The notes under the pieces are model-generated. The model was not told where the DNA came from and searched no databases. It saw nothing but the letters and a program-made list of their open reading frames with translations. From the NCBI GenBank assembly GCA_013399875.1, contig VXAZ01009688.1:832437-896436 (forward strand): DNA of 64,000 nt, in the 5' to 3' direction. Position numbers and translations under genes: made by a program. Below, in pieces: positions 33,001 through 63,250 of this stretch. Each line of letters begins with the position of its first letter. The stretch's first letter is position 1. This DNA is from Gymnorhina tibicen. Its lineage: Eukaryota; Chordata; Aves; Passeriformes; Artamidae.

Positions 33001-36000
33001 ACAGTTCACATACGAAACCTCTTCTGCACATGCAGAGTTTGACTGGAATTACGAGCTGCTTTACCTCAGCATGTGAGGCTGTCCTATATTGGTTCTGCAG
33101 GAGTGGGAGTTTTCCTTGTCCTTGGAGTGTTCCTTAGCCAGAGGGAACTGCCTCACTCCTGGTGCATGGAGGGAGCTGGAGGCAGGCAAGGGGGTTGGGC
33201 AGAAGAGCTGCTGAGCTGCAGCTCTCCTGTTGTTTGGTCAAACATTTGCTGCTTGGAAAAGGAGCCCTGCAGAGCTGCTGAGGTGTTCTCCCAGGAAGGG
33301 AGGATTCAGCCAGGGTGTGCATGTGTGAACTGACACACACAGGTAACCAAGGGCAACCATCAAACCACAGCTGAAATGCCAGCAGTAGGTTTATTTCATT
33401 GCCTCACTAATAACGCTGGACGACAGAGACACGTGGGGACACAGGCTCTGTTTGGCTTAGTTCATCCTAGCTGAGAGAAGGCAAGGGGGCTCGCTGCCTG
33501 CCTCACTCTAACAAAAGGCTCCATGCATGTTTGTGAGAGTGTGTTACCTCTCAACAGGAATTGTACTTCTGAAAACATGCAGAGGATGAGCAACATTAGG
33601 TATAATAAATGGAGTTTTCCCACACTGACATCTTCAGCATTCCCAGCTGCAAGGTCACTTTGAGCAAAACTATTCCCTCCTCTGTGGGATTCTGTTTTGA
33701 ATCCCACCTGTTGGTTTTTACTTAGCTAGCTCAGGCTACTCTTTCTGCCTTCTGGATTCCCACACTCCTCCTCGCCAAATCTTCTGGTTTTAACTCATTC
33801 CTCTCAACAGGGTGAAGACTATTTATTTATTTATTTATTTGTCCTTATAAAAATTATTGCATCCTCCCCATAGGGGAATGTGGCCTTGCTTCATGCACAG
33901 CAGGAAGGAGCATCTTTGGTTTAACTCATGTTATCAAAATGTTCACATGGTCTGTGAAGCCCTTTGGGATCCTTTTGAGATGAATAATATTATTTGGATA
34001 TTTAAAACAGCTTAGTCTCTGATTAACTCTTACAGTTTTCGTTTGTGATAGGTGCCCAAAGGAAATGGACCCTCACATCTCAAGCGTGATGGCACTGTGT
34101 TTGAAGTACATTACCTTTGACCCAAACTACAACTATGATAATGAGGAGGAAGAGGAAGAGATGATGGAAACTGAAAATGGGGAGGATGAAGAGCAAGGTG
34201 CCTGCTTGTGAGGATGGCTGTGCTCAGCAGAACATGGGGTTAACATTTCTCCCCTTCCTGCTTTCTCCTCCTGGAGAGGGCAGCTCTGAGGGTCAAGTGA
34301 TCCTTCAGCTCCAGTTTTCTCATAATGCTGGACCTTGTTTTCCCTTGTGTTGTTTCTAGAAAGCGACGATGAGTACAGTGATGATGACGACATCAGCTGG
34401 AAGGTCCGCAGGGCTGCGGCCAAGTGCCTGGAGGCCATTGTCAGCAGCAGGCACGATCTCCTGCAGGACTTCTACAGAACTCTCTCCCCAGCCTTGATAA
34501 GCAGGTTCAAAGAGAGGGAGGAGAATGTCAAAGCTGACATCTTCAATGCTTACATCTCCTTGCTGAAGCAAACACTGCCCACCCAGAGCTGGCTGCACTC
34601 TTCCAGTGCCTCTGGCAAGGATGATGTTCCCCTGACGATGCTTCAGAACCAGGTGTGTGAGCAGGTGGTGGCTGGGTTAAATCACAAAGCAATGAGAAGT
34701 AGGTACCTTGAGGATGTGGCTAGCTGAAGGAGCCCTGGGGCAAGCATCTAGAGGGCACCAGATCCAGAGGGCTGGCTGTTTACTGTCTGTGTCCTGCCAT
34801 TCCCAGGGGAAGAGTGCTGGCACAGCACAGGAGCATTGGGGTACAGCCGGCACTGCCCCTCCACCAGCCACTGGCACGTGTGTGCAGGCTGAGGCTGGGT
34901 GGCTTCTGGGTGAAGTGTCTGGCTGGTGCCTTACTGCAGCTGTTGCTCAGGAAACTTGTTGAATAAACTGTGGTAGAAATGTACCAGAGTGAGCCTCTGA
35001 GAGCAGCTGGGATGGCTGAGGTGTCCCCTTCTCATTTGCTTCTCCAAACTGCAGGTTCCCAACATCATCAAGGCCTTGCACAAGCAGCTCAAAGAAAAGA
35101 GCATCAAATCAAGACAGGGTTGTTTCAGCCTCCTGACAGAACTAGCCAGTGTTCTTCCTGGCTGCCTGGCAGATCATATACCTGCACTCATCCCTGGTAA
35201 GCTTGTCCGTGGTCTGGGGTGAAGGAGCAGGATTGGCAAAATCCATTCTGAACACATGTGCTCCTTGCCTGCATGTTCCAGTTTTATTCCTGTGAGTTAC
35301 TCTGCTCAGCATTAGGACATACACATGAAGTTCTGCTCTGTGCTGATGTGCTGAACAGCTGCTAGATTAATCCTGGCCTCCACACTGAAAGCCGGGATAA
35401 GAACATCAAGCTCATTTCCACAGTCCCCTGACAAGATGCTTTTGGGAGGGCCTGTTCCTTTTTCAGCCTCTTCTGAAAGCAGCTGGAATTGTGCTGTTAT
35501 CCCACTGAGATCAGAAATACAAATGCCATTTCCTTTGGCAAAATGCAGTGGCATTTAAAAAAATTCTTTATATTGACTGATTCTTTAATTTGCACCACCA
35601 CATTTTTCTCTGAGCTCTCTGGCATGTGGGCTTATGAAGCATCCCTCTGCTGGAAGGCTCAGGTCCCACCTTTGCTTCTGGCGTGACTGTATAGTGAATA
35701 TGAGAAAAGTCTCCTGTGATTGTCCCTGGCTGGATCCATGAACCTCCTTCTTTGGGAAAAATATGACATCATCATGTTTTCTTCTGCACAGGTATTGTTT
35801 TCTCCTTGGCGGATAAATCCAGCTCCTCCAACATGCGGATTGACACACTGTCCTTCCTCCACGTCCTTCTCTGCAACCACCAGCCAGAGGTATTTCACCC
35901 TCATGTCAAAACCCTGCTGCCTCCTATTGTGACCTGTATTGGAGACCCCTTTTATAAGATCACATCAGAAGCTCTACTGGTGACTCAGCAGCTTGTGAAA

Positions 36001-39000
36001 GTTATCAGGCCTTTGGACAAACCGTACACCTTTGATGCCAAGCCCTATGTGAAGGACCTTTTCCCTGGTACTCTGAAGCGGCTGAAGGCAGCTGACATCG
36101 ACCAGGAGGTGAAGGAACGTGCCATCTCCTGCATGGGACAAATCATTCACAACTTGGGAGACCATTTAAGCACTGACCTCCAGCCAACCTTGAAGATATT
36201 TCTGGAGAGGCTCAAAAATGAAATCACCAGACTAACAACAGTCAAAGCATTAACCTTAATTGCTAGTTCTCCACTTAAAATAGATTTGAGACCCATCCTA
36301 GGGGACGGTCTCCCCATTCTAGCCTCCTTCTTGAGAAAGAATCAACGCGCCTTGAAACTGAGCACTCTGAATGCTCTGGACATCCTGGTGAAGAACTACA
36401 GCGACAGCCTCAAGCCTGCCATGATTGAGGCTGTGCTAACAGAGCTCCCTGTGCTGATCACCGAGAATGACATGCACGTTTCCCAGGTGACCATCATGTT
36501 CCTCACGACTTTGGCCAAGGTTTATCCATCCTGCCTCTCCAAGATCAGTGGCTCCGTCCTTGCTGAAATCTTCCAGCTTGTCCACTCACCTTTGCTTCAA
36601 GGAGGGGCCCTGAATGCCATCATCGACTTCTTCCAGGCACTGGTCCTGACAAAGACAGCTGCCGTGGGTTACCCAGAGCTGATGAAGCAGCTGACGGCAC
36701 CCGTTTACTCCTCGGGTTCGGCCGGGGCCTCGCTGACCTTGCACAAACAGGCGTATCACTCCGTCGCAAAGTGCGTGGCAGCCCTGTCCTCAGCCTGCCC
36801 AAAGGAAGCCCCTGCGACAGTGAACCAGTTTGTCCAGGATGTGAAAAGTCCCAAGTCCAGCCCTGCTGTTCAAGTGCTGGCTTTCCTCTTCTTGGCAGAG
36901 GTGGGCCGCACCACGAACCTCAGTGCTCAGAGGGAGCTCAGAACCGTCATCCTGGAAGCGTTCGCTTCCCCCAGCGAAGAGGTGAAATCCGCTGCCTCCT
37001 ACGCGCTGGGAAACGTCAGCGTTGGGAATCTGAAGGAGTATCTGCCCTTCATGCTGAAGGAGATTGGAAGCCAGCCCAAGCGACAGTACCTGCTGCTGCA
37101 CTCCCTGAAGGAAGTCATCAGCTCCTCCCCAGCCGACAGCCTCACGCCTTACGTGGAGGATATCTGGGCTCTGCTCTTCAAGCACTGCGAGTGCACAGAG
37201 GAGGGCACGCGCAACGTGGTGGCAGAATGCCTGGGGAAGCTGACTTTGGTGAACCCTGCTGAGCTGCTGCCCCGGCTGAGGAAACAGCTGTCAGCAGGTA
37301 ATGGGCAGAGCAATGGCCAGAGCACGGAAATGCTGCCTTTTGATAGAAATTCATCTTGTAAACTCTTTGTGGGTACAACAGGGAGCAAAGCCAGTTGAGA
37401 GGACAGCAGGTAACAAGATGGATCTCTCTGCAAGGGGGATCAGAGGAGCACTGGTTTGCACAAGAGTAGGAGGTTGCTGGAAACAGGGACTACACAAGGA
37501 GAATATGCAGGAGCAGATTCAAACAGTTGATAAGAAGAATCCTCTGCTCCCTTATCTCTATAACACGTTATAGAACCAAGGGCAGAGTATGTACTAGAAA
37601 GTTACAGCAGTGATTTTCTCTCTTGATTTTTCACTGTTCATCTTCCCCTCTTCATTGCAGGCTCCCCACATGCCCGGAGCACTGTGGTTACTGCCATCAA
37701 GTTCACGATTACAGACCAGCCTCAGCCCATCGATGCTCTCCTGAAAGGCTGCATAGGTAGGCTGGTATGGCCAGGGGTGTGAGCTGGGGCATGAGAGGTT
37801 GGGTGTTGTTAGCGGCTCAGGGATTTTCCACTCCTGTGTGAACCTCACCTAGTCCAGTTAGTTTTTGTCTGTTTCTCAGCTTTTGGGATTAAAGAGCAAC
37901 ACTGTACTGTGAGTCCTTGCTAAACGCACTGATGCCTCACTCTTGGGCATGTTCCATTGTTTTTTAGAGTGCTTAAGTTTCTTCTGCATTTAAACTCAGA
38001 ATTCCAGCACCCCACAGAAAAGATCTTGGAAAGTATAACCTACATGAGAAGTGTTTGATGTCCAGGGAGCCCACACATGGATCTGCTGTGTAGAACTGGG
38101 CCTTCTATTTCAGAGAATTTCGATCAGATGGAATCTGAGCAAGAAAAATCCCCGACAACTTCCTTGAATAACAAAGCTTCTGATTTGACTTTAGGGTGAG
38201 GTAGCTAGAGTCACACCGTTTGTTTTTATGCCCAAAAGCAGGATAGTTGTGTTTCTTTACTGTATCCCAAATGGAGGGAGAGAAAGCATCTCAGATGGCT
38301 CTGATAGACTGTGACACTCGTTATTTTACCATAAATAATAAGGCTTTCATAACCAGCCTCCTTGAAATACATCTCAATATACTTTTAAAATGCTGCAAAA
38401 ACATTGCAGCCTGTTGGCTGCAGGACTGACTGGTGCGTTCTTGTCCCACAGGTGACTTCTTACAAACCCTGCAGGATCCAGACCTGAATGTTCGCCGTGT
38501 GGCTTTAGCCCTGTTTAATTCTGCTGCTCACAACAAGCCTTCTTTAATCCGGGATTTACTGAACACAGTCCTACCCAGCCTGTACAATGAAACCAAAGTC
38601 CGAAAGGAGCTCATCCGGGAGGTAACTGGGCTCGGCTGTGTGTCACACTCACAGCGGCCTGTGAAGCTGAGATGGAGCTGTTGCTCTGTCTGCTCTTTGG
38701 TGACAGCTGTACTGTTTCTCTTGGTTCAGGTGGAGATGGGGCCATTCAAGCACACAGTGGACGATGGCCTTGATGTGAGGAAAGCAGCTTTCGAGTGCAT
38801 GTACACCCTGCTGGAAAGCTGCCTGGATCGGCTGGACATCTATGACTACCTGAACCACGTGGAGGATGGGCTGAAGGATCACTATGACATTCGGGTAGGC
38901 GCTGTGCCCTAACTGGTGTAATCTTCTCTGGGCTGCAATCAAAGCTGTGTATCCCCACAGCCCCAGGCTGGGCGGTGCAGCGTCCCCAGGGCTGTCAGCC

Positions 39001-39750
39001 CTTTGCAGACACCTGCACACCTGGGCCAGCTGCAGCTCCAGCCCACTGGCTGCCAGGGGTGCATTTCCAGTACCACCAAAGCTCTTACCGGAGCCCCTTG
39101 CACAACCACGGTGCGGGTACAGCCTGGCCTGTCGGCAGAGCGGGCCCAGCTCTGAGCCTGGGGGCCACAGAGAACCAACACCAGTTTCCTCCCCTCCCGT
39201 CCTGCCCAGATGCTGACATTCATCATGCTGGCGCGGCTCTCGGTACTCTGCCCCAACGCCGTGCTGCAGCGGCTCGAGCGGCTGATCGAGCCCCTCCGGG
39301 CAACCTGCTCCACAAAGGTAAGAGCAGGATCGTGCACGGGCCTGGGCTGGGCCCTGCCCGAAGCTGCCTCTGCTCCTGGCCTTCTCCCCCAGTGCTGCTG
39401 AGCCACCCGCTTCCCCCACTTCCCAGCTGGAAAATACTCTGCTGGTATTTGCTTCTGTGTTGGTTCTGTGCCTGTATGGGCTTTTCTAAATGCCATCTGA
39501 AAACAGGGCTTTGGATTTGCAGGTGAAAGCCGGTTCGGTGAAGCAGGAGTTTGAGAAGCAGGATGAGCTGAAGCGCTCAGCCATGCGGGCAGTGGCTGCT
39601 CTCCTGACCATCCCTGAGGTGGAGAAAAGCCCAGCAATGGCAGAGTTCTCATCCCAGATCAGATCCAGTCCTGAAATGGCATCACTTTTTGACAGCATTC
39701 AGAAAGATTCTGCTTCCCTCCCCACCTCGGACTCAATGGACATGAGCTAA
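27005..39750 (+). CDS. CAND2: CAND2 (TIP120B), cullin-associated NEDD8-dissociated protein 2, complete
   Basis: Coding exons: 27005-27072, 29202-29345, 30585-30739, 31150-31273, 31914-32170, 32775-32880, 34052-34197, 34360-34652, 35055-35196, 35792-37297, 37661-37756, 38452-38621, 38730-38894, 39210-39317, 39523-39750. Total 1235 aa (human CAND2 1236). CAND proteins wrap unneddylated cullin-RBX1 and exchange its substrate receptors. CAND2 is muscle-enriched in mammals. The protein is all HEAT repeats. An acidic loop, rich in Glu/Asp around exons 7-8 ([19 protein letters not shown], then [15 protein letters not shown]), is typical. The C-terminus [16 protein letters not shown] resembles CAND2 rather than CAND1, and neighbouring RPL32 also supports CAND2. 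The start has G at -3 and +4. All 14 junctions keep the frame with GT-AG signals. Exon 10 is unusually large (1506 bases). Confidence 0.96.
27073..39522 (+). other. CAND2 introns
   Basis: The largest are intron 1 (27073-29201), intron 2 (29346-30584), and introns 5 to 7 between 32171 and 34359. They contain an (ATTT)5 run at 33821-33840 and otherwise look like unique sequence. I see no nested gene, no RNA gene and no clear interspersed repeat. Open frames such as 38975-39526 are intronic or overlap exon 14 in a wrong frame. Confidence 0.6.
33821..33840 (+). repeat. (ATTT)n microsatellite
   Basis: Five perfect ATTT units in CAND2 intron 6. Confidence 0.9.
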
Positions 39751-40898
39751 GATGTTTTTCCCCACCACCCTCCTGCCCTCGGGATGGCCCAGCCAGACAC
39801 CAGCTGGGCAGGGAAGAACAAATGCCTTTGAGCTGCTCTCCTGCCACAGCCAAGTCTAAGTCCTTGGGCAGCCACAGGAGAAACTGGGAATGGTGTGTGG
39901 AATGTGACAGCTGGACATGACTGGCTTGAGCCAGCTGCACTCGCATCAGGCACCTCACAGAATTGGAGCGAGACCCGAGATTAGGGAAATACAGCCTCGT
40001 GCAGGGGAGGGGCTGAAAGATGAATATTGCCACTTTTTTAGTAAGTTTAAAGGGGTGCACAAAGCAATCGCAGTTGTGGTTCCATGAACAATGGAAACCA
40101 CTTCCTCAAATAGTCCTTACTGCAGTACAAAGGTTTTTGAATCATTGCACATGCACTTTCTACCTTAAATTGCCCAAGAATGTATTTATAGTGTTTCACT
40201 AAATAACATGGCTAAAAACTGGAAGCCATGTCTTTATGAATGGGTTCATCCCACACGCCTTTTGGGAAAGGAGACTTGGCACCTGCTGAGCTGCAGAGGC
40301 TGCATGGGGCAGGGGGGGTTACCTGACACCCCCACTCTCCTCCTGGGGCTTCACAGTTCGGCCTTTGGGCAACACAAAGCTCTGTTGCTTGGCTTCCGTA
40401 TTTATGATTTTGACTGCAAAATACCTCAACTGTCTTCCCCAAAGGATGATTAGTGACTGTTTCAGTGACAAACGCTGCTTTAAGCTTTGCTTTGCACTAA
40501 CACTGGCTTCTCTCTCCCCTTGGAGCACCTCAGTGTTGGTGTCACCAGCCACAAGGGTCTACTGGTCGACAGCCAGTGTAGCAGCAGGCATCTGAAGGAA
40601 CACTAGTAGTCAGTGTTAGTGTCACGGGGGTCAGAGGCGGCAGGCAGGAGGCAGGGGTGCAAGCACACCGCCCATAGCGGCTGCTGTGCTCAAATCCTGC
40701 TTTGTGCAGGAGAAAATGCCTTAAGAGACAAAGGTTCTAACAGCCAACTAGAAGATGAGTAGAAGATGAGGCCATCATGACACACTGCTCTAGCCATGAA
40801 CTGCTCTGTGCTTTCTTTTCTCTTTTGACAGAGTGGTTGATGTGAATAGTATTTATAGTGCTGTGTGAAAGGACATCTGTTGTCCGGGTGGTATAGAA

Positions 40899-40904
40899 AA
40901 TAAA
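40899..40904 (+). terminator. CAND2 polyadenylation signal
   Basis: AATAAA lies 1.15 kb after the CAND2 stop codon. The interval 39751-40898 has no coding sequence and is read as the CAND2 3'UTR. The RPL32 signal on the other strand is only about 150 bases further on. Confidence 0.7.
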
Positions 40905-41051
40905 ATACACTTGTGAAGCTGTGTGCGTCACCATGACACTGCTCCCTGAGTGCCCCAGCAGCAGAGCCAGGGCTGCTGGAGCCCTGGAGCCAAACACAGG
41001 CTGCTACCCCTCCTCTGCCCATGCAAAACAGCACCCGAGTTGGACTGACGC

Positions 41052-41057
41052 TTTATT
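41052..41057 (-). terminator. RPL32 polyadenylation signal
   Basis: TTTATT on the + strand (AATAAA on the - strand) lies 17 bases past the RPL32 stop codon. This gives the very short 3'UTR typical of ribosomal protein genes. Confidence 0.85.
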
Positions 41058-41073
41058 AAATACACCTGGGCTG

Positions 41074-42369
<1,296 letters not shown>

Positions 42370-42877
42370 TCATCTGCTGGGGCTCTGCCTCCCGCCTCCG
42401 AAGCTGGCAGAGCACTGGGAGCTCTCCAGATGCGATCCTGGGAGGTGCCGCGGTGTCATCCCCGCGGCCCTGCGATCCACCCGCCCCGAGCCCGGCGCCG
42501 CGCACCGTGGCCGCGCGGACCGTGGAAATCACGACCGACCGAGACCCCCCTGGCCCAGACGCGCCGCGCCCGGCACGGGCTCCAACCCGACGGTTCCGCC
42601 CGCCCGCGCTCCAGAGGACCCGGCCCGGCTCGTAACCGAGCGCTGCCCCGAGAGCGCGGCCAAGGCGGTCCCGCCGCCCGGGAAGGGGCACGGGTGAAGC
42701 CTCAGCGCCGCCCATCCGGGGTCGCCCCTGCAGGCAGAGGACCGGTTCCGGCCCGCGGGGGCCGCTTCCCGCGCCCCGGGGAAAAGATGCGGCGGAGGTA
42801 AAGGGAAAGGGAGGGAACCGGTCCGTGCCAGAAGCCCCAGGGGCCGGATGGCCCCGGATGGCGCGGCCGGGACTCAC

Positions 42878-42950
42878 CAGTGCCGATGGCGCGTCCACCG
42901 CAGGCCCGGCTCAGAGAGGGCGGTGCTCCGCGCGCAAGCGCTTATGGGAC
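42878..42950 (-). promoter_or_regulatory. RPL32 leader exon, TOP-like start and core promoter
   Basis: On the - strand a leader exon ends GGCACTG followed by donor GTGAGT (42872-42877). Upstream, a pyrimidine run CCTCTCT begins about 42919, fitting the 5'-terminal oligopyrimidine start of ribosomal protein mRNAs. An A/T patch, CATAAG, lies about 29 bases further upstream in otherwise GC-rich DNA, where such genes often have a degenerate TATA. The leader exon would be about 42878-42919. Confidence 0.6.
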
Positions 42951-43740
42951 ACGCGGGAGGTCCTGGCAGGTGCGTGTGACGCGGCGGCCGGGCAGACAGG
43001 GCACCGGGCACCGGCGAGGCCGCGCGGATGCCAGGCCGCCGTCGCCGCGAGGGACACCGGGCAGGTTCAGTCCGGCGGGGGCGCCCCGAAGGAGCGGATC
43101 GGTGCTTCCCGCCCACCGCCGCGCCTGCTACGAGGCTGACAGGACCTGCGGCATTAGTTCCGCCAGGCTGTGTCCGCCAGCTACTTCCGCTAGTACGAGC
43201 GGGCGGCCAGGCGCCACCTAGCGGCGTGGCGGATCCGATGGCGGCGGGTCCCGGCCCGAGACGCCCCGGGCCCCTTCCCCGCCGCCCCGGGCCCCTTCAC
43301 CGCCGCCGGGCTCAACAACACCGACAGAACCGCCCCAGCCCCGGGAACAGCGCGGGTGGGGACTGTGCCGACCCTGAGCGGCTGCGGGCACTGCCCGAGG
43401 GTCCCCGAGAGCGGCCCCAGCTCCGCGGAGCCGGAACCCACCTGGGCCCCTCTCCTGCCGGAGAGACACGGGCCCGTCTCTGGATGGGACTGGGAAGGAA
43501 CCAGCACCCCCGGCGGCACCGCGGAAAGTGCCAGGGCCGGGCAGCAGGCGCCGAGCGGGCTCTGGCCCTCAGCCCGTGTCCAGGAGCACGGAGATCAGAT
43601 CCCGACTCCTCCGGCCCCGCTCCGGCCCCGGGGGAGGCACCGGTGCGCACTGGATGGCTGTGCCCAGCGGGCCCCCAGCCCGGGGGGGCAGCTGCGGGCA
43701 CGGACCTGCGCTGCAGGAAGGGACAGGCACTACAAAACAG
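42951..43740. other. GC-rich intergenic DNA between RPL32 and MBD4
   Basis: The interval is very GC- and CpG-rich throughout and contains no coding exon that I recognise. The long open frames on both strands follow from the lack of stop codons in GC-rich DNA. It holds a CTCF-like motif near 43209 and a YY1-like GATGGCGGC at 43237-43245. Confidence 0.6.
43209..43227 (-). promoter_or_regulatory. Candidate CTCF site
   Basis: The - strand reads GCCGCTAGGTGGCGC (43211-43225), close to the vertebrate CTCF core CCGC-AGG-GGCGC. The match is by eye and was not scored with a weight matrix. It lies between the RPL32 promoter and the MBD4 3' end. Confidence 0.4.
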
Positions 43741-43747
43741 CGACACG

Positions 43748-43753
43748 TTTATT
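43748..43753 (-). terminator. MBD4 polyadenylation signal
   Basis: TTTATT on the + strand is AATAAA on the - strand, about 107 bases after the MBD4 stop codon. This gives a short 3'UTR. Confidence 0.75.
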
Positions 43754-43859
43754 AAAAAAATAGCGATTACCCCAGCCGTGACATCACACAAATATTTACA
43801 CCGAGAACTGTGAGGGCAGCCGAGGGGAGGTGGCAGGGCCAGGTCACCCCTGGCTCAGC

Positions 43860-47236
<3,377 letters not shown>

Positions 47237-47552
47237 NNNNNNNNNNNNNNNNNNNNNNNNNNNNNNNNNNNNNNNNNNNNNNNNNNNNNNNNNNNNNNNN
47301 NNNNNNNNNNNNNNNNNNNNNNNNNNNNNNNNNNNNNNNNNNNNNNNNNNNNNNNNNNNNNNNNNNNNNNNNNNNNNNNNNNNNNNNNNNNNNNNNNNNN
47401 NNNNNNNNNNNNNNNNNNNNNNNNNNNNNNNNNNNNNNNNNNNNNNNNNNNNNNNNNNNNNNNNNNNNNNNNNNNNNNNNNNNNNNNNNNNNNNNNNNNN
47501 NNNNNNNNNNNNNNNNNNNNNNNNNNNNNNNNNNNNNNNNNNNNNNNNNNNN
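47237..47552. other. Assembly gap (316 N)
   Basis: A run of N interrupts the GC-rich sequence between MBD4 exon 2 and the IFT122 start. It hides the MBD4 N-terminus and the central part of the divergent MBD4/IFT122 promoter. The true length may differ from the number of N. Confidence 0.99.
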
Positions 47553-47610
47553 GGGGTCGGGGAAGCGGCGCCCGGCGCGGAGCGGTCCCGGCCGGGAGGG
47601 GCAGCGCCGG

Positions 47611-47680
47611 CCGGTGCCGGGCGGTGCCGGGCTGTGCCGGGCGGTGCTGAGCCGTGCCGGGCGGTGCCGGGCGGTGCCGG
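47611..47680 (+). repeat. 10-bp GC-rich minisatellite upstream of IFT122
   Basis: Seven consecutive 10-base units of the type GCGGTGCCGG stand in perfect register. Units 1, 3, 4 and 5 carry one to three substitutions and the others are identical. The array ends 9 bases before the IFT122 ATG at 47690, so it lies in the leader or core promoter. Confidence 0.9.
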
Positions 47681-47689
47681 GTCCAGGGG

Positions 47690-62785
<15,096 letters not shown>

Positions 62786-63056
62786 GTAAGCCAGTGTTCA
62801 AGATGGTGTATTTTCTTCAACTTATTACTGTGCCAAAATCAGTACTTTCTGGTTTTGGAAGGACTTTTGTTTGGATAGTACTTCTGACTGTTGGAGATGT
62901 GTTTGAAGTGAAAAATCCTGATTAGTAGAGGTGACTCAAGTTCTAATCATAGGATTGGAACTTCGTGAACCAGAATGTGGGTGTGGGATGAGAACTTCTG
63001 AAACTTCAGGAGAACTGGAAAAATGTTCAATATTCAATTAATAATTGGTAGAATAC

Positions 63057-63250
63057 TACTGTGCTGACAGAGCTTAGTACAGAATACTTCATAAACATGA
63101 GTTCATTAAGCCTTTCCCTACCCCCTGGAGGTAGGTAATTACTATTATCTCCTCCTTGCAGAGACAGAAACAGGCCCAGAGAACTGAAATGACAAATTCA
63201 GGGTCTCAAGACAAGTCTGTGACAAGTGGAAATAGAATTTGTGATTCCAT
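63057..63250 (+). mobile_element. MIR-like ancient SINE relic
   Basis: The order of segments follows the MIR consensus: ACTGTGCTGA, then TTCATTAAGCCTTTCCC, GGAGGTAGGTAATTACTATT with ATCTCC, GCAGAGACAGAAACAGGC, CAGAGAACTGAAATGAC, then GGAAATAGAATTTGTGATTC. Similarity is degenerate but collinear over nearly 190 bases. The call is by eye. Confidence 0.65.

Noticed and set aside
43028..43813. 261-codon open frame and several others in the RPL32-MBD4 interval
   Set aside because: The DNA is GC-rich with few stop codons on either strand, and several overlapping frames are equally open. The translations are Pro/Gly/Arg-rich with no domain.
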